Assembly (NCBI RefSeq): GCF_012030425.1
Contig: NZ_JAAUVN010000007.1
Span: 124,001-188,000, forward strand
Source of the DNA: Sphingobacterium sp. B16(2022)
Lineage (GTDB): Bacteria; Bacteroidota; Bacteroidia; Sphingobacteriales; Sphingobacteriaceae
DNA length: 64,000 bases
Direction: 5' to 3'
In this document: one piece after another, positions 1 through 9,530 of the stretch
Layout of the letters: the number at the start of each line of letters is the position of its first letter
Numbering within the stretch: the stretch's first letter is position 1
Notes under the pieces: model-generated
The model's input: only the letters and a program-made list of their open reading frames with translations
Databases searched by the model: none
What the model was told of the DNA's origin: nothing
Made by a program: the position numbers and the translations under genes

Positions 1-69
1 ATTCATATAGTAAAGGGTTAATGTGGGGTCTGTTGGGAAACACACCCAGAAATTTAGTTTGTTTTTAAA

Positions 70-103
70 AAGAAAGGTAATCTTGGAGAAGATTACCTTT
101 TCT
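70..103 (-). terminator. Rho-independent terminator of the MscS gene
   Basis: A 12-bp perfect inverted repeat (AAAGGTAATCTT at 73-84 with AAGATTACCTTT at 89-100) lies right at the stop codon of the minus-strand channel gene. On the minus strand it is followed by a T-rich stretch. Confidence 0.8.
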
Positions 104-1428
104 TATTGTAAATGTGTATGATCAATTTTTATACTTAAGTTACGCAGATCATCAGATGCAGGACTTTCAAAAACTTCTAGTTTGAAGTATGTAATGACAG
201 CAAATAAATGGTCAAATAAATCAGATCGGATACCTTCATAGATCTCAAAGCGGGTGTCATTTGAAAATACGTATATTTCTAATGGTACTCCATGTTCTGT
301 CGGATCCATTTGACGTACCATACTGATCATATCCTTGTTTATGTTTGGATTCTGTCTAATATATGCTGTCGCATAAGCTCTAAACAGACCGATATTTGTC
401 ATTTTGCGTCCATTTACAGGCATGGATTGATCGGCTTGACTTCTATTGTTGTATTCACTAATTTCTAACCTGCGTTGTTCAATAAAAGGTTTAAGAATTT
501 GAATTCTCTCTAAATCTTTGATTTCTTCCTCAGTCATAAACCGAATAGTGGAAATTTTAATATTTATTGCTCTTTTTATTCTTCGTCCCCCAGAGGTCTG
601 CATACCTCTATAATTTTTAAAAGAATCAATCAGTAAAGTATGCGTGGGTATTGTGGTGATGGTTTTGTCAAAATTTTGCACTTTCACATTATTTAGGTTG
701 ATTTCGATAACTGTCCCATCGGCATTATGTTTTGGCATTTCAATCCAGTCACCCACCCGTATGGAGTCATTGGCAGAGACAGATATACTTGCGACAAAGC
801 CAAGGATGGTGTCTTTGAATACCAGCATTAAAATGGCAGAGGCAGCTCCTAGCGAGACCAGAAATGATAACGGAGAAATACCTGTTAAGATAGAAAAAGT
901 AATGGTTCCTCCAATGCAGATTAAGACAATCTGAGAAACCTGCAAATAACTTTCCAATGGTTTGTCAGCAAAGCTTTTTCTAGTTTTAAGGATATCACGT
1001 AGTGTTTTTAATGCAGAATGCACAATGAGCATAATGTTTAAAACTAGCAAGATCTCTATTCCTTTATTGATTGCTTCTAACCAATTTGGAAATCCTAGAA
1101 ATATGATTGGACTGATCTGCTGGGCAATGAAAAGTGGAATGAAGTGACTGATGTATTTCAGCGTTTTATTTTTTATCAAATAATCATCTATTGAGTTTTT
1201 CGATTTTATTATAAAACGGGTTACAACAGAAAGGATTACCTTTCTGGCTATAAAGTCTATAATTAATAAAATTAGAATAACTAAAAATAATAGAACGATG
1301 GAATTGATTGTATGTGCCCATTCACTATTGAAACCTGCCTGTAAAAGTTTATGATAGGACCAATCGTAAAATTTTGATTGAGATTGTTTATTTATTTCTT
1401 CTAAATAGTCTGTAGTAGATAGCTGCAT
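103..1428 (-). CDS. MscS-family mechanosensitive ion channel
   Basis: A 441-aa inner-membrane protein with hydrophobic segments near residues 40-65, 90-110, 120-140 and 165-210. The last is followed by a beta-domain signature (DSIRVGDWIEMP, then GTVIEINLNNVKVQ) typical of the MscS pore/beta region. MscS channels open under membrane tension to release solutes on hypo-osmotic shock. The protein is longer than E. coli MscS (286 aa), with a larger N-terminal membrane part and a C-terminal cytoplasmic domain, as in YbdG/YnaI-like members. The start is an ATG. It lies downstream of the nucleoside permease on the same strand but is separated from it by a terminator, so it is probably its own unit. 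Confidence 0.9.
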   Translation of the reverse strand: MQLSTTDYLEEINKQSQSKFYDWSYHKLLQAGFNSEWAHTINSIVLLFLVILILLIIDFIARKVILSVVTRFIIKSKNSIDDYLIKNKTLKYISHFIPLFIAQQISPIIFLGFPNWLEAINKGIEILLVLNIMLIVHSALKTLRDILKTRKSFADKPLESYLQVSQIVLICIGGTITFSILTGISPLSFLVSLGAASAILMLVFKDTILGFVASISVSANDSIRVGDWIEMPKHNADGTVIEINLNNVKVQNFDKTITTIPTHTLLIDSFKNYRGMQTSGGRRIKRAINIKISTIRFMTEEEIKDLERIQILKPFIEQRRLEISEYNNRSQADQSMPVNGRKMTNIGLFRAYATAYIRQNPNINKDMISMVRQMDPTEHGVPLEIYVFSNDTRFEIYEGIRSDLFDHLFAVITYFKLEVFESPASDDLRNLSIKIDHTHLQ

Positions 1429-1438
1429 CTACAAATAT

Positions 1439-1471
1439 AAAAAAAAGCCATTCGACAGAATGGCTTTTTTA
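1439..1471 (-). terminator. Terminator after nucleoside permease
   Basis: Perfect 12-bp arms (AAAAAAGCCATT 1441-1452, AATGGCTTTTTT 1459-1470) with a 6-nt loop lie directly after the minus-strand permease stop. The T/A tracts on both sides make it potentially bidirectional. Confidence 0.85.
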
Positions 1472-2845
1472 TTATTTAGCGCCTAAAGGCATATTTTTAT
1501 CGTGTTTATGTTTGAAAAGAATAGCAAAAAGAACTGCTAACACCAAAGTATAAAGCGAAAATGTTAACCAGATATGATGCCAGTCTTTAAGGATCAAATT
1601 TGTATTGAATAAACCATTTTCACTAATGGAGAGTCCTCGTTCTTTAACTAAATTGATTAACTTATTATTATTTACATCTGTATCTAAAAATGAAGCGAGC
1701 TGTTTCACATTAGTAAATGAAATGGAGAAATATTTGTCGATGATCCATCCTGAAACTAAACTGCCAAATACTGCACCAAAACCATTGGTCATCATCATAA
1801 ATAGGCCCTGCGCAGAACTTCTTATTTGCGAACTAGTGGATGTTTCTACAAATAAGGAACCTGAAATATTAAAGAAATCAAAAGCCATACCATATACAAT
1901 ACATGATAATATGATCATCCATAAACCAGAAGATGGATCGCCATAAGCAAATAAACCAAAACGCAATACCCAAGCAAACATGGATATCAGCATAACCTTT
2001 TTAATTCCGAATCGTTTTAAGAAAAATGGTATGGCAAGAATAAATAGCGTCTCAGATATCTGTGAAATTGACATGATGATCGTTGAGTATTTGATTACAA
2101 ACGAATTTGTATATTTAGGAAAGAATTTAAACTCATCTAAAAATACATCTCCATATGCATTTGTCAGCTGAAGAGCAGCACCTAAAAACATGGAAAAGAT
2201 AAAAAACAATGCCATCTTATAATTTCCAAATAATTTGAAAGCTTCCAGACCTAGTGTACGTACCAGAGATGATTGCTCGCTTTTGATATTTCTAGGTGGA
2301 CATTTGGGAATAGAAAAAGAAAACAATCCTAAACCTACTGCGGAGGCTCCGGCAATATAAAATTGCATACCTGTTGCTTTACTGCCTGTCAAGTTAACAA
2401 TCCACATGGCTGCAATAAAACCAATAGTTCCCCAAACACGGATTGGGGGGAATGCCTTTACCAAGTCATATTTCCCTTGAGTGAGCACAGTATATGCGAT
2501 GGAATTTGATAGGGCAAGGGTTGGCATGTAGAAACACATGGCAAGGAGCATCGCATAGAAAAAAGTAACAGGATCATTTATTTGTGGTAGATAAAAGAGT
2601 ACCGCCGCATATAAAAGATGTAATACCAAATACAGTTTTTCAGCGTTAACCCATCTGTCTGCGATAATTCCCATTAAAGTAGGCATAAACAAAGAGGCAA
2701 AACCCATTGTTGCAAATATAGCTCCAAACTGGGTACCGTCCCATTGCTTAGTACCAAACCAGTAATTTGCTATTGTAATTAACCAAGCTCCCCACACAAA
2801 AAATTGGAGGAAGTTCATAATGGTCAACCTTAATTTAATAGACAT
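1472..2845 (-). CDS. Nucleoside:H+ symporter family MFS permease (NupG-like)
   Basis: A 457-aa polytopic protein with about 12 hydrophobic segments. Its N-terminus (RLTIMNFLQFFVWGAWLI) matches the start of the NupG/XapB nucleoside:H+ symporter family. Such carriers bring nucleosides across the inner membrane using the proton gradient. The ATG start is in a good context 45 nt after the stop of the DUF151 gene on the same strand, so the two may be co-transcribed. A strong terminator follows. Family assignment is confident; the exact substrate (purine or pyrimidine nucleoside, or another sugar derivative) cannot be read from the sequence. Confidence 0.85.
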   Translation of the reverse strand: MSIKLRLTIMNFLQFFVWGAWLITIANYWFGTKQWDGTQFGAIFATMGFASLFMPTLMGIIADRWVNAEKLYLVLHLLYAAVLFYLPQINDPVTFFYAMLLAMCFYMPTLALSNSIAYTVLTQGKYDLVKAFPPIRVWGTIGFIAAMWIVNLTGSKATGMQFYIAGASAVGLGLFSFSIPKCPPRNIKSEQSSLVRTLGLEAFKLFGNYKMALFFIFSMFLGAALQLTNAYGDVFLDEFKFFPKYTNSFVIKYSTIIMSISQISETLFILAIPFFLKRFGIKKVMLISMFAWVLRFGLFAYGDPSSGLWMIILSCIVYGMAFDFFNISGSLFVETSTSSQIRSSAQGLFMMMTNGFGAVFGSLVSGWIIDKYFSISFTNVKQLASFLDTDVNNNKLINLVKERGLSISENGLFNTNLILKDWHHIWLTFSLYTLVLAVLFAILFKHKHDKNMPLGAK

Positions 2846-2890
2846 AAGTAATATAGAGTTGAGTTTGTTTTTTTGTCGATGATTGTGACC

Positions 2891-3508
2891 TTATTTTCTA
2901 CGTGATATCTCATCACGGATTAATGCAGCCTGCTCATAGTTTTCATCATGAAGGGATTGTTCGAGAACCGTTTTTAATTGTTCATCTGTAAGGCTTGAGA
3001 AAGGATTTTGAATTTTTGATTTTTCTTCTTTGACATCATCTTCAACGATTTCAGCATTTACTGCATTTTCTAGATTTTCAAGAAAGGCAAACTCATTGCC
3101 TTCGATAACGATGCCGGCAGAAGATAAGATGAAGTCGTAAGCATAGATGGGTGTTCCAAAACGAACAGCTAGTGCAACAGCATCTGAAGTTCGGGCATCG
3201 ATTTCTACAGTTTTTTCTCCATCTGAACAGATGATTTTGGAATAAAAAATGCCTTCTATTAAATTATATATAAGAACTTCCTGTATATTAATTTGAAAAG
3301 CTTTTGCAAAATTTTGAAATAAATCATGTGTTAGAGGACGACTGGGAACCATCTTTTCTATTCTAATCGCAATAGCTTGTGCTTCGTGACTTCCTATTAT
3401 GATAGGAAGACGGCGATTACCTCCAGACTCGCCAAGCACTAATGCATATGCACCTGATTGCGTCTGACTGTAGGATAGTCCAATGATGTCTAACTTGATT
3501 TTCTTCAT
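2891..3508 (-). CDS. Bifunctional nuclease family protein (DUF151) with UvrB/UvrC motif
   Basis: A 205-aa protein. Residues about 1-135 form the DUF151 / bifunctional nuclease domain (LPIIIGSHEAQAIAI, then RTSDAVALAVRFGTPIYA). Residues about 170-205 carry a UVR motif (LTDEQLKTVLEQSLHDENYEQAALIRDEI), which in UvrB/UvrC mediates protein contacts. An acidic linker joins the two. DUF151 proteins of plants and Thermotoga have RNase/DNase activity; a role here in nucleic-acid processing is inference. A sigma-AB-like promoter sits just upstream, and the permease gene follows 45 nt after it. Confidence 0.88.
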   Translation of the reverse strand: MKKIKLDIIGLSYSQTQSGAYALVLGESGGNRRLPIIIGSHEAQAIAIRIEKMVPSRPLTHDLFQNFAKAFQINIQEVLIYNLIEGIFYSKIICSDGEKTVEIDARTSDAVALAVRFGTPIYAYDFILSSAGIVIEGNEFAFLENLENAVNAEIVEDDVKEEKSKIQNPFSSLTDEQLKTVLEQSLHDENYEQAALIRDEISRRK

Positions 3509-3528
3509 TATGATACCTTTACGGTTTA

Positions 3529-3559
3529 CAAATTTAGATAAATTTGCTTAGATAAGCAA
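3529..3559 (-). promoter_or_regulatory. Sigma-AB type promoter for the DUF151 gene
   Basis: Read on the minus strand: TTGC, 19 nt, TAAATTTG. The second box fits the Bacteroidota -7 element TAxxTTTG exactly, and the first resembles the -33 TTTG box. It ends about 20 nt before the ATG. Confidence 0.6.
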
Positions 3560-3693
3560 TATAATCAAGGAGATATAAAGGTAATTTTATTCATTTATAC
3601 CTATTTTAAGTGACTTACATAATTATACTCGGGTAATCATTATATGCTCTGTGATAGGGTGTTTAATAGTAGAAAATGAAAAAATAATTTGAA

Positions 3694-3740
3694 ATAAAAA
3701 AACTCCATTAACAAATAAATTGCTAATGGAGTTTTTTATT
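3694..3740 (-). terminator. Terminator of the etfBA operon
   Basis: An inverted repeat of about 14 bp (AAAAAACTCCATTA 3697-3710 with TAATGGAGTTTTTT 3724-3737) sits just past the etfA stop. T-runs on both strands mean it could work in both directions. Confidence 0.85.
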
Positions 3741-3748
3741 CAGGAACT

Positions 3749-4723
3749 TTATATTCCTTTGTAAGCTTTTAAAGCTGTGATTAATTTAGGAATAACCTCA
3801 AATGCATCTCCAACAATTCCATAATCTGCTACTTTGAAAAAAGGAGCTTCAGGATCTTTGTTGATCACAACAATTGTTTTTGAAGCACTGACCCCTGCTA
3901 AATGTTGTATTGCTCCTGAGATACCAATTGCAATATATAAATTGGGAGTTACCGCTATTCCCGTTTGTCCAACGTGCTCAGAATGTGGTCTCCATCCCGC
4001 GTCAGAGACCGGTTTTGAACATGCTGTAGCCGCACCAAGTACATTAGCAAGTTCTTCGATCATACCCCAGTTTTCTGGACCTTTCAATCCTCTACCTGCG
4101 GAAACAACAATTTCTGCCTCAGGTAATGAAATTTTATCTGTTGCTCTAATGATATCCTTAACAATCGTACTAAAATCTGACGCATCCAAACTCGGAGAAT
4201 AGGTTTCAATAGTTGCTGTTCCTTCGGAATCTTTTGCTTCAAATGAATTGGGATTAACAGCAATTACTTTGACAGCCGAAGTTAATGCGACATAAGCAAA
4301 GGCCTTGCCTGAAAAAGCTCCAGTTTTGACTTGTAGCGTTTCTCCATTTATACTAGGTAATTCAATAGCTCCGTCGGCTAAACCAGCTTCTAATTTGGCA
4401 GCAACCCGCGGGGCTAACCCCTTTCCAGAAAAAGAATTTGACAATACAACTATTGATGCGCTTGATGATTTTGCTACATCAACGATGATAGCGGCGTAAG
4501 CCTGGTTTACAAATGAATTTAATTGTTCTGTATTGACATTTAATACCTTACTTGCTCCATATTTACCCAAAATACTTAATTGCGATTCTTCAACATTACC
4601 GATTGATAATGCAATAACTTCAGTTCCCGATTGTTCTGCAATAGCTTTAGCATAAGAAACAACCTCAAATGCCGATTTCTTGAACTTACCGTCTGTATTT
4701 TCTACATATACTAATATTGACAT
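3749..4723 (-). CDS. etfA: Electron transfer flavoprotein subunit alpha
   Basis: A 324-aa protein of typical EtfA/FixB length. The C-terminal third carries the FAD-binding signature (SAGRGLKGPENW, then SDAGWRPHSEHVGQTG, then PNLYIAIGISGAIQHLAG and a final INKDPEAPFFKVADYGIVGD). Together with EtfB it forms the soluble heterodimer that takes electrons from acyl-CoA and other dehydrogenases and passes them to ETF:quinone oxidoreductase. It follows etfB by 22 nt on the same strand, so they form an operon. Nothing unusual was seen in the motifs. Confidence 0.97.
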   Translation of the reverse strand: MSILVYVENTDGKFKKSAFEVVSYAKAIAEQSGTEVIALSIGNVEESQLSILGKYGASKVLNVNTEQLNSFVNQAYAAIIVDVAKSSSASIVVLSNSFSGKGLAPRVAAKLEAGLADGAIELPSINGETLQVKTGAFSGKAFAYVALTSAVKVIAVNPNSFEAKDSEGTATIETYSPSLDASDFSTIVKDIIRATDKISLPEAEIVVSAGRGLKGPENWGMIEELANVLGAATACSKPVSDAGWRPHSEHVGQTGIAVTPNLYIAIGISGAIQHLAGVSASKTIVVINKDPEAPFFKVADYGIVGDAFEVIPKLITALKAYKGI

Positions 4724-4744
4724 ATTCTTTACGATTAGAGTTGA

Positions 4745-5482
4745 TTAAATAACTTTTGCTTTTTCATGCAGAAGAGAAACTAATTTTTCGACATCTCCAG
4801 CATCAACCAAAGTGACAGCACCGCGCGGAGCTGGAGTTTCAAATTTGACAATATGCGACAACTGAGCTACTTCAATAGGTTCGATTACATCTAATGACTT
4901 TGTTCTAGCGGTCATAATACCTCTCATATTCGGTATTTTTGTTTCTGCTACCCCTTCAGCTGTACCAATGACAGCTGGTAGATTTAAAGTTAGAACTTCT
5001 TTGCCACCTTCGATTTCTCGTTCTACAGTTGCGCTATTGCCGTCAATATCTAGTTTTTTACTGATAGAAACGGAAGGAATATTTAGGATCGTAGCTACGA
5101 GAGCTCCTACTTGAGTTCCATTATAATCAATGGATTCTCTACCGGTTAATATAAGATCAAAGCTGTTGTCTTTTGCATAATGAGCAATCTGATTGGCAAC
5201 AAACCAAGCATCTCTTGGTAAGGCATTTACTCGTATTGCATTATCTGCACCAGTCGCTAGCGCTTTTCGGATAGTAGCCTCAGTACTTGCATCCCCAACT
5301 GTAATAACAGTTACGGTGCCTTTACCGCCTTCAGCCAAATCTATTGCTTTTGATAAAGCAATTTCATCGTAAGGATTCACTATGTATTGCACACCAGCAT
5401 TATTAAAAGCGGTGTTGTCATTGGTGAATGTAATCTTGGAAGTAGTGTCAGGGACATTACTTATACACACTAATATTTTCAT
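4745..5482 (-). CDS. etfB: Electron transfer flavoprotein subunit beta
   Basis: A 245-aa EtfB/FixA protein: MKILVCISNVPDT at the N-terminus, the conserved NPYDEIAL, LTGRESIDYNGTQVGALVA and the C-terminal signature region. The beta subunit binds AMP and completes the heterodimer with EtfA encoded 22 nt downstream. It is first in the operon and has a good sigma-AB promoter just upstream. Start is ATG at 5482. Confidence 0.97.
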   Translation of the reverse strand: MKILVCISNVPDTTSKITFTNDNTAFNNAGVQYIVNPYDEIALSKAIDLAEGGKGTVTVITVGDASTEATIRKALATGADNAIRVNALPRDAWFVANQIAHYAKDNSFDLILTGRESIDYNGTQVGALVATILNIPSVSISKKLDIDGNSATVEREIEGGKEVLTLNLPAVIGTAEGVAETKIPNMRGIMTARTKSLDVIEPIEVAQLSHIVKFETPAPRGAVTLVDAGDVEKLVSLLHEKAKVI

Positions 5483-5818
5483 AATTTATTACCGTTTTAT
5501 ACAAACCTAATATAATTTACTTTAAATGTAAAGATAATTTGGGAGAGTACCATACTGTCTGCAATGGAATGTTGAGTTATGTTTTTGTTAAAATAAAGGT
5601 ATGTAAATTATTTTATTGATAATTTATGGTCTTTAAATAGATTTTTATTTATTAAATGTGTATTTTTTATTATAGGTTGATTAAATTTTATACAGTTTAT
5701 GATTCGTCAATGGTTTGTCATTTTTGTATGCTAGCATAGTAATTTGTTGTCGAAATGAGCTTTTTAGCTTCTTTGATTATTTGTAGCTTTACCGGTATAA
5801 AATTAAAAGCTATACATA
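5483..5818. other. Divergent intergenic region between etfB and TPR gene
   Basis: A 336-nt AT-rich gap holding the etfB promoter at its left end and presumably a promoter for the TPR gene at its right end. No gene or clear RNA structure was seen in it. Confidence 0.6.
5502..5532 (-). promoter_or_regulatory. Sigma-AB type promoter of etfBA
   Basis: On the minus strand: TTTA, 19 nt, TAGGTTTG, about 20 nt ahead of the etfB ATG. The -7 box is a full match to TAxxTTTG, the spacing is ideal, and the -33 box is one base off TTTG. Confidence 0.65.
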
Positions 5819-6151
5819 ATGTCAGACCGTTTAGAACAATTGAAGGAGTTTTTGAAAGATTCTCCACAAGATCCTTTTTTGAAATATGCTTTGGCTACCG
5901 AATATTTAAAATTAGGAAATCAAGATGAGGCGCTTAAGGGGTATACTGATCTGATAAGTGATCATGCCGATTATGTTGGAACTTATTACCACTTGGGGAA
6001 ACTTTATGAGAAAATGAATCGTGTAGAAGATGCACGAGATATTTATAAAAAAGGTATGGTCATAACACAACAAAAACGCAATATGCATGCGTTAAGTGAA
6101 TTGCGCGGAGCATTAAGTTTACTGGACGGAGATGATGAAGATGAATATTAA
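5819..6151 (+). CDS. Small tetratricopeptide-repeat protein
   Basis: A 110-aa cytoplasmic protein built of about two to three TPR units: residues 14-35 (PQDPFLKYALATEYLKLGNQ), 38-70 (YTDLISDHADYVGTYYHLG) and 71-90 (EKMNRVEDARDIYKKGM). It ends in an acidic DGDDEDEY tail. TPRs are protein-protein interaction helices; no partner can be deduced. It is transcribed ahead of the NlpE-like lipoprotein with an 84-nt gap. Similar short TPR proteins are widespread in Bacteroidota. Confidence 0.85.
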   Translation: MSDRLEQLKEFLKDSPQDPFLKYALATEYLKLGNQDEALKGYTDLISDHADYVGTYYHLGKLYEKMNRVEDARDIYKKGMVITQQKRNMHALSELRGALSLLDGDDEDEY

Positions 6152-6235
6152 CATTTTTTTAACATTTTAATCTTGCTTTTTGGTACTTAATTTGTCTATA
6201 TCTCTGTGGAGATTTGAGAAAGAGTTTTAAAGAAG

Positions 6236-6655
6236 ATGAAAAGGCTATTTATTATATTATGCTGTATCTTATTTGTTTTTGTTGCATGTGATAACCAACG
6301 TAAAGGTGCTGAAGCAGTTAAAGACAAACAAGATCACCAAAGCGCTACTCTATATGAATTGAGCGGAGCATACAGCGGAGTAATGCCTTGTGCAGATTGT
6401 GACGGGATCGAAACTGTTTTAAAGTTAAACCAAAATTTTTCCTATAGTTATACCTCAAAATATCTTAATAAAAGTGATGAAGTATTTGTCAAAGATGGAA
6501 AGTGGAAATTTGAAAATAATGTGATCACACTTGAAGGAGTGGATTATAAATTCAAACTGGGTGAAAAGGCAAAACTTTGGCAATTGGATTTATCAGGTAA
6601 TGAAATCGTCGGAGAATTGGCAGAGAATTATAAGTTAGAAAAACTAACACAATAG
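6236..6655 (+). CDS. NlpE-like (copper resistance N-terminal domain) lipoprotein
   Basis: A 139-aa predicted lipoprotein: hydrophobic signal with lipobox VFVACDN (Cys18), a linker, then the NlpE N-terminal domain with YSGVMPCADCDGIETVLKL. The CxxC (CADC) is the conserved pair of this family. In E. coli, NlpE senses surface contact and lipoprotein/copper stress through Cpx; here only the N-terminal domain is present, as in many Bacteroidota. The C-terminus is a small beta-barrel with WKFENNVITLEG. A strong terminator follows, shared with the convergent desulfurase gene. Confidence 0.85.
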   Translation: MKRLFIILCCILFVFVACDNQRKGAEAVKDKQDHQSATLYELSGAYSGVMPCADCDGIETVLKLNQNFSYSYTSKYLNKSDEVFVKDGKWKFENNVITLEGVDYKFKLGEKAKLWQLDLSGNEIVGELAENYKLEKLTQ

Positions 6656-6680
6656 TCATTTTAATAAAATCACATTAACA

Positions 6681-6713
6681 AAAAAAGACCTTCAAATTTT
6701 GAAGGTCTTTTTA
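6681..6713. terminator. Bidirectional terminator between NlpE-like gene and cysteine desulfurase
   Basis: A perfect stem (AAAAAGACCTTCAAA with TTTGAAGGTCTTTTT) with A/T tracts on both sides lies between two convergent genes. Confidence 0.88.
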
Positions 6714-6721
6714 GTTTTTTT

Positions 6722-7849
6722 CTATTTGCAGATCTCTTTGAGGTGATTAACAACGAAGTCTACTTCTTCTTTTGTATTGTTTCTACAGAAAGAAAAACGT
6801 ACTGAAGGTCTTGTGCCGTCCGCCCTTATAGCTCCTAGTACATGTGATCCGATATCGGTTCCAGAACTACAGGCACTTCCACCCGAACAGGAAATACCAG
6901 CAATATCTAGATTGAATAATAACATATCTGCCATATCCGTACATGGAAATGATACGTTTAAAACAGTGTAAAGTGCTTTATTTGGTTCAGTGACACCATT
7001 AAATTTAATATCTGGAATTGCTATCTGCAATTGTTCAATCATATAAGATTTTAACCCCTGTATGTAAGCACTATGTTCTTCCATATGTTCGTAGCTCAGT
7101 TCTAAGGCTTTTGCTAGTCCTGCGATACCATATACATTTTCAGTTCCACCACGCATATTACGTTCTTGTGCACCACCATAAATCATGGGTTTGATTTTCG
7201 TATTTGCATTAATGTATAGAAAACCAACTCCTTTCGGTCCATGGAATTTATGTCCAGCTCCCGTTATAAAATCAATTTTTAGCTTACTTAGATCATGTGG
7301 ATAGTGACCCATAGTTTGGACAGTATCAGAATGAAAGATTGCTTTATACTTTTGACATATTTCTGATATTTTTTCAATATCATTTAAATTTCCAAGTTCA
7401 TTGTTACCATGCATAATGGAAACGAAAGTTCTAGGGTTTTTTGAGAGTAAGTCTTCTAATTGATTTAAATCAATATTACCAGTGGAATCTACATGCAGTA
7501 AGTCGAGATGAACTTTTCCTGATTTTTCCAATTCTTCTAATGTATGAAGCACAGCATGGTGTTCTATTGGTGTAGTGATCGCATGTGTAATTCCAAAATC
7601 TACAATAGAACGTACAATTGCCATGTTATCAGCTTCTGTACCACCAGAGGTAAAGAAAATTTCAGATGGAGAAGTATGTAAGATTTGCGCAATGGATTTA
7701 CGCGCCTTTTCAACAATTGTTTTTACTTGTCGTCCATGTGAATGAATAGAAGAAGGGTTTCCAAAATTATTTTCCATGGTGTCTATCATGACACGAATGA
7801 CTTCTGGATCTAGCGCTGTAGTTGCAGCATTATCAAAATATACTTGCAT
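6722..7849 (-). CDS. Cysteine desulfurase (NifS/IscS family)
   Basis: A 375-aa PLP enzyme that removes sulfur from cysteine to give alanine and a protein persulfide for Fe-S clusters and thiolated cofactors. Visible motifs: FDNAATT near the N-terminus, HGNNELG, the PLP lysine in GAGHKFHGPKG (Lys201), and the catalytic loop SGGSACSSGT (Cys327). The frame can extend upstream to a TTG at 7858, but ATG at 7849 gives the usual family N-terminus MQVYFDNAAT and is preferred. No IscU or SUF genes are adjacent, so its sulfur acceptor is not indicated here. Confidence 0.95.
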   Translation of the reverse strand: MQVYFDNAATTALDPEVIRVMIDTMENNFGNPSSIHSHGRQVKTIVEKARKSIAQILHTSPSEIFFTSGGTEADNMAIVRSIVDFGITHAITTPIEHHAVLHTLEELEKSGKVHLDLLHVDSTGNIDLNQLEDLLSKNPRTFVSIMHGNNELGNLNDIEKISEICQKYKAIFHSDTVQTMGHYPHDLSKLKIDFITGAGHKFHGPKGVGFLYINANTKIKPMIYGGAQERNMRGGTENVYGIAGLAKALELSYEHMEEHSAYIQGLKSYMIEQLQIAIPDIKFNGVTEPNKALYTVLNVSFPCTDMADMLLFNLDIAGISCSGGSACSSGTDIGSHVLGAIRADGTRPSVRFSFCRNNTKEEVDFVVNHLKEICK

Positions 7850-7899
7850 AATGGACAAAATTAAGTAAAAGTAAGTTTACTTATTTAATGGTATTGAGA

Positions 7900-9528
7900 T
7901 TATTTAATAAAATTGCTTGTTTTTGATTTTTTAAAAAAGGTCAGTGTGGCAAGCAAAGCCCCCAAAAGACCTAGATAAGCGAGGATATCACCATTTTTTG
8001 TGTAAATAGTCAATTCCTCACTGAGGTTGATTTCTTGTGTTAGGGCTGCAGGTACCCACCAATCTGTTTTTTGAATGATGTCTCCGCGCTGGTTGATAAA
8101 GCCCGATATTCCCGTATTCGCAGAGCGGGCTACCCATCTTCGATTTTCAATGGCTCTTAACTTTGCGTAATCTAAATGCTGATCTTTACCAGAAGTATTT
8201 CCCCACCAACCATCATTTGTAATGATGGCAATAAATTGGGCCCCTTGTTGGATATATTGTGCAACATAATTCCCCCAGATAGACTCATAACAGATGACGG
8301 GAGCTGCACCGATACCACTTTGTGAATAAAATACCGATGGTTTATCCTGTTTTCCATATCCTCCGGTCGTTCCGCCAAATGCACTAAATAAAGGCTTTAA
8401 GAAATTAATAGCAGTGCCAAATGGCATTTGCTCAACACCGGGAACTAGTTTCGATTTATGATAAAATTGTAGTTTGGAAGACACGTCAACTAAAGTTGCC
8501 GCATTGAAATTGTCTTTATATAAGTTTGGTCCTACTTCTCTAGCAGTACTTGTTCTTTTATCGTTATATAATCTATAACTCTCTATCCCAGATAGTACGT
8601 TGCCATTTTTATAGTCATTTAGAAAATTAATAAGCGAATCAAATGTACTTGTAATTCTAAAATCTTCTTCATCGAAATCACCTCTTTGTGACAATGCTGT
8701 TTCTGGCCATATAAAAAACTCCGTATTCGGCTTGGCAACAGATTTTGATAGTTGCATCAAAGTTTGCAATTGTTCTTCAGGGCTGATATGACCAAATTTT
8801 CCAAATGGGTCAATATTAGGTTGGACAGTTACAATCTGAGAAGGGTTAATATGCTCCTCGTACGTCATATAGCGAATGACTGAGTATGAAGAGGGGATAA
8901 GCAACGTAAGGACTAACACAATAGTAATCCTACGAGGTTTTGCTACAATATTCATTTCTTTCTTGTTTAAATAAAGTAAGAAAATTAAAATATTGCTTAA
9001 CCATATCCACATTGTACCACCATATACTCCAGTAAACTCATACCATTGAATTAATTGATGAAAATTTGAGAACCCATTACCTAAAGTCATCCAGGGAAAT
9101 GCTAGATCCCAGGATTGATGTAAATATTCATAAGATATCCAGAAGGCCATTAATCCAAACAGGGAAAGAATAATGGATGTTTTTTTCCGCATTTGATAGT
9201 ATAGTCGAAATGCAAGTGCCATTAATAATGATCCTAATAAAAAAGGAATGAGTGAAATAAAAATGGCAATATACCAGGGCATTACTGCAGATATAGAATT
9301 GTATACCCAATAAATAGAGGCCGTATTCCATAGCACTGCCGTTAATCCTGCTGTAAAAAAAATCTTTTTACCTTTTTTAATATAGGTTTGATTACGGATG
9401 ATATTTTCAACTGCGATTAAGAGCGGGAGAAAGGCAATTAATAAGATCGGACTACTGTAAGGTACAGGTGGCCATCCTAACCATAATAAAAAGGCACTTA
9501 AAAGTGCCAGTAAATATTGATTTCTCAC
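7900..9528 (-). CDS. lnt: Apolipoprotein N-acyltransferase
   Basis: A 542-aa inner-membrane enzyme that adds the third acyl chain to lipoproteins, consistent with the many SusD-type lipoproteins in this window. N-terminal transmembrane helices (residues about 1-215) precede a periplasmic CN-hydrolase domain with the Glu-Lys-Cys triad: WPETALS, HKSKLVPGVEQMPFG and PVICYESIWG. A last TM helix lies at about 510-530. The chosen start is GTG at 9528, two bases after the stop of the PH/SHOCT gene; it gives a typical first TM helix. The tight spacing suggests translational coupling. Confidence 0.93.
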   Translation of the reverse strand: MRNQYLLALLSAFLLWLGWPPVPYSSPILLIAFLPLLIAVENIIRNQTYIKKGKKIFFTAGLTAVLWNTASIYWVYNSISAVMPWYIAIFISLIPFLLGSLLMALAFRLYYQMRKKTSIILSLFGLMAFWISYEYLHQSWDLAFPWMTLGNGFSNFHQLIQWYEFTGVYGGTMWIWLSNILIFLLYLNKKEMNIVAKPRRITIVLVLTLLIPSSYSVIRYMTYEEHINPSQIVTVQPNIDPFGKFGHISPEEQLQTLMQLSKSVAKPNTEFFIWPETALSQRGDFDEEDFRITSTFDSLINFLNDYKNGNVLSGIESYRLYNDKRTSTAREVGPNLYKDNFNAATLVDVSSKLQFYHKSKLVPGVEQMPFGTAINFLKPLFSAFGGTTGGYGKQDKPSVFYSQSGIGAAPVICYESIWGNYVAQYIQQGAQFIAIITNDGWWGNTSGKDQHLDYAKLRAIENRRWVARSANTGISGFINQRGDIIQKTDWWVPAALTQEINLSEELTIYTKNGDILAYLGLLGALLATLTFFKKSKTSNFIK

Positions 9529-9530
9529 GA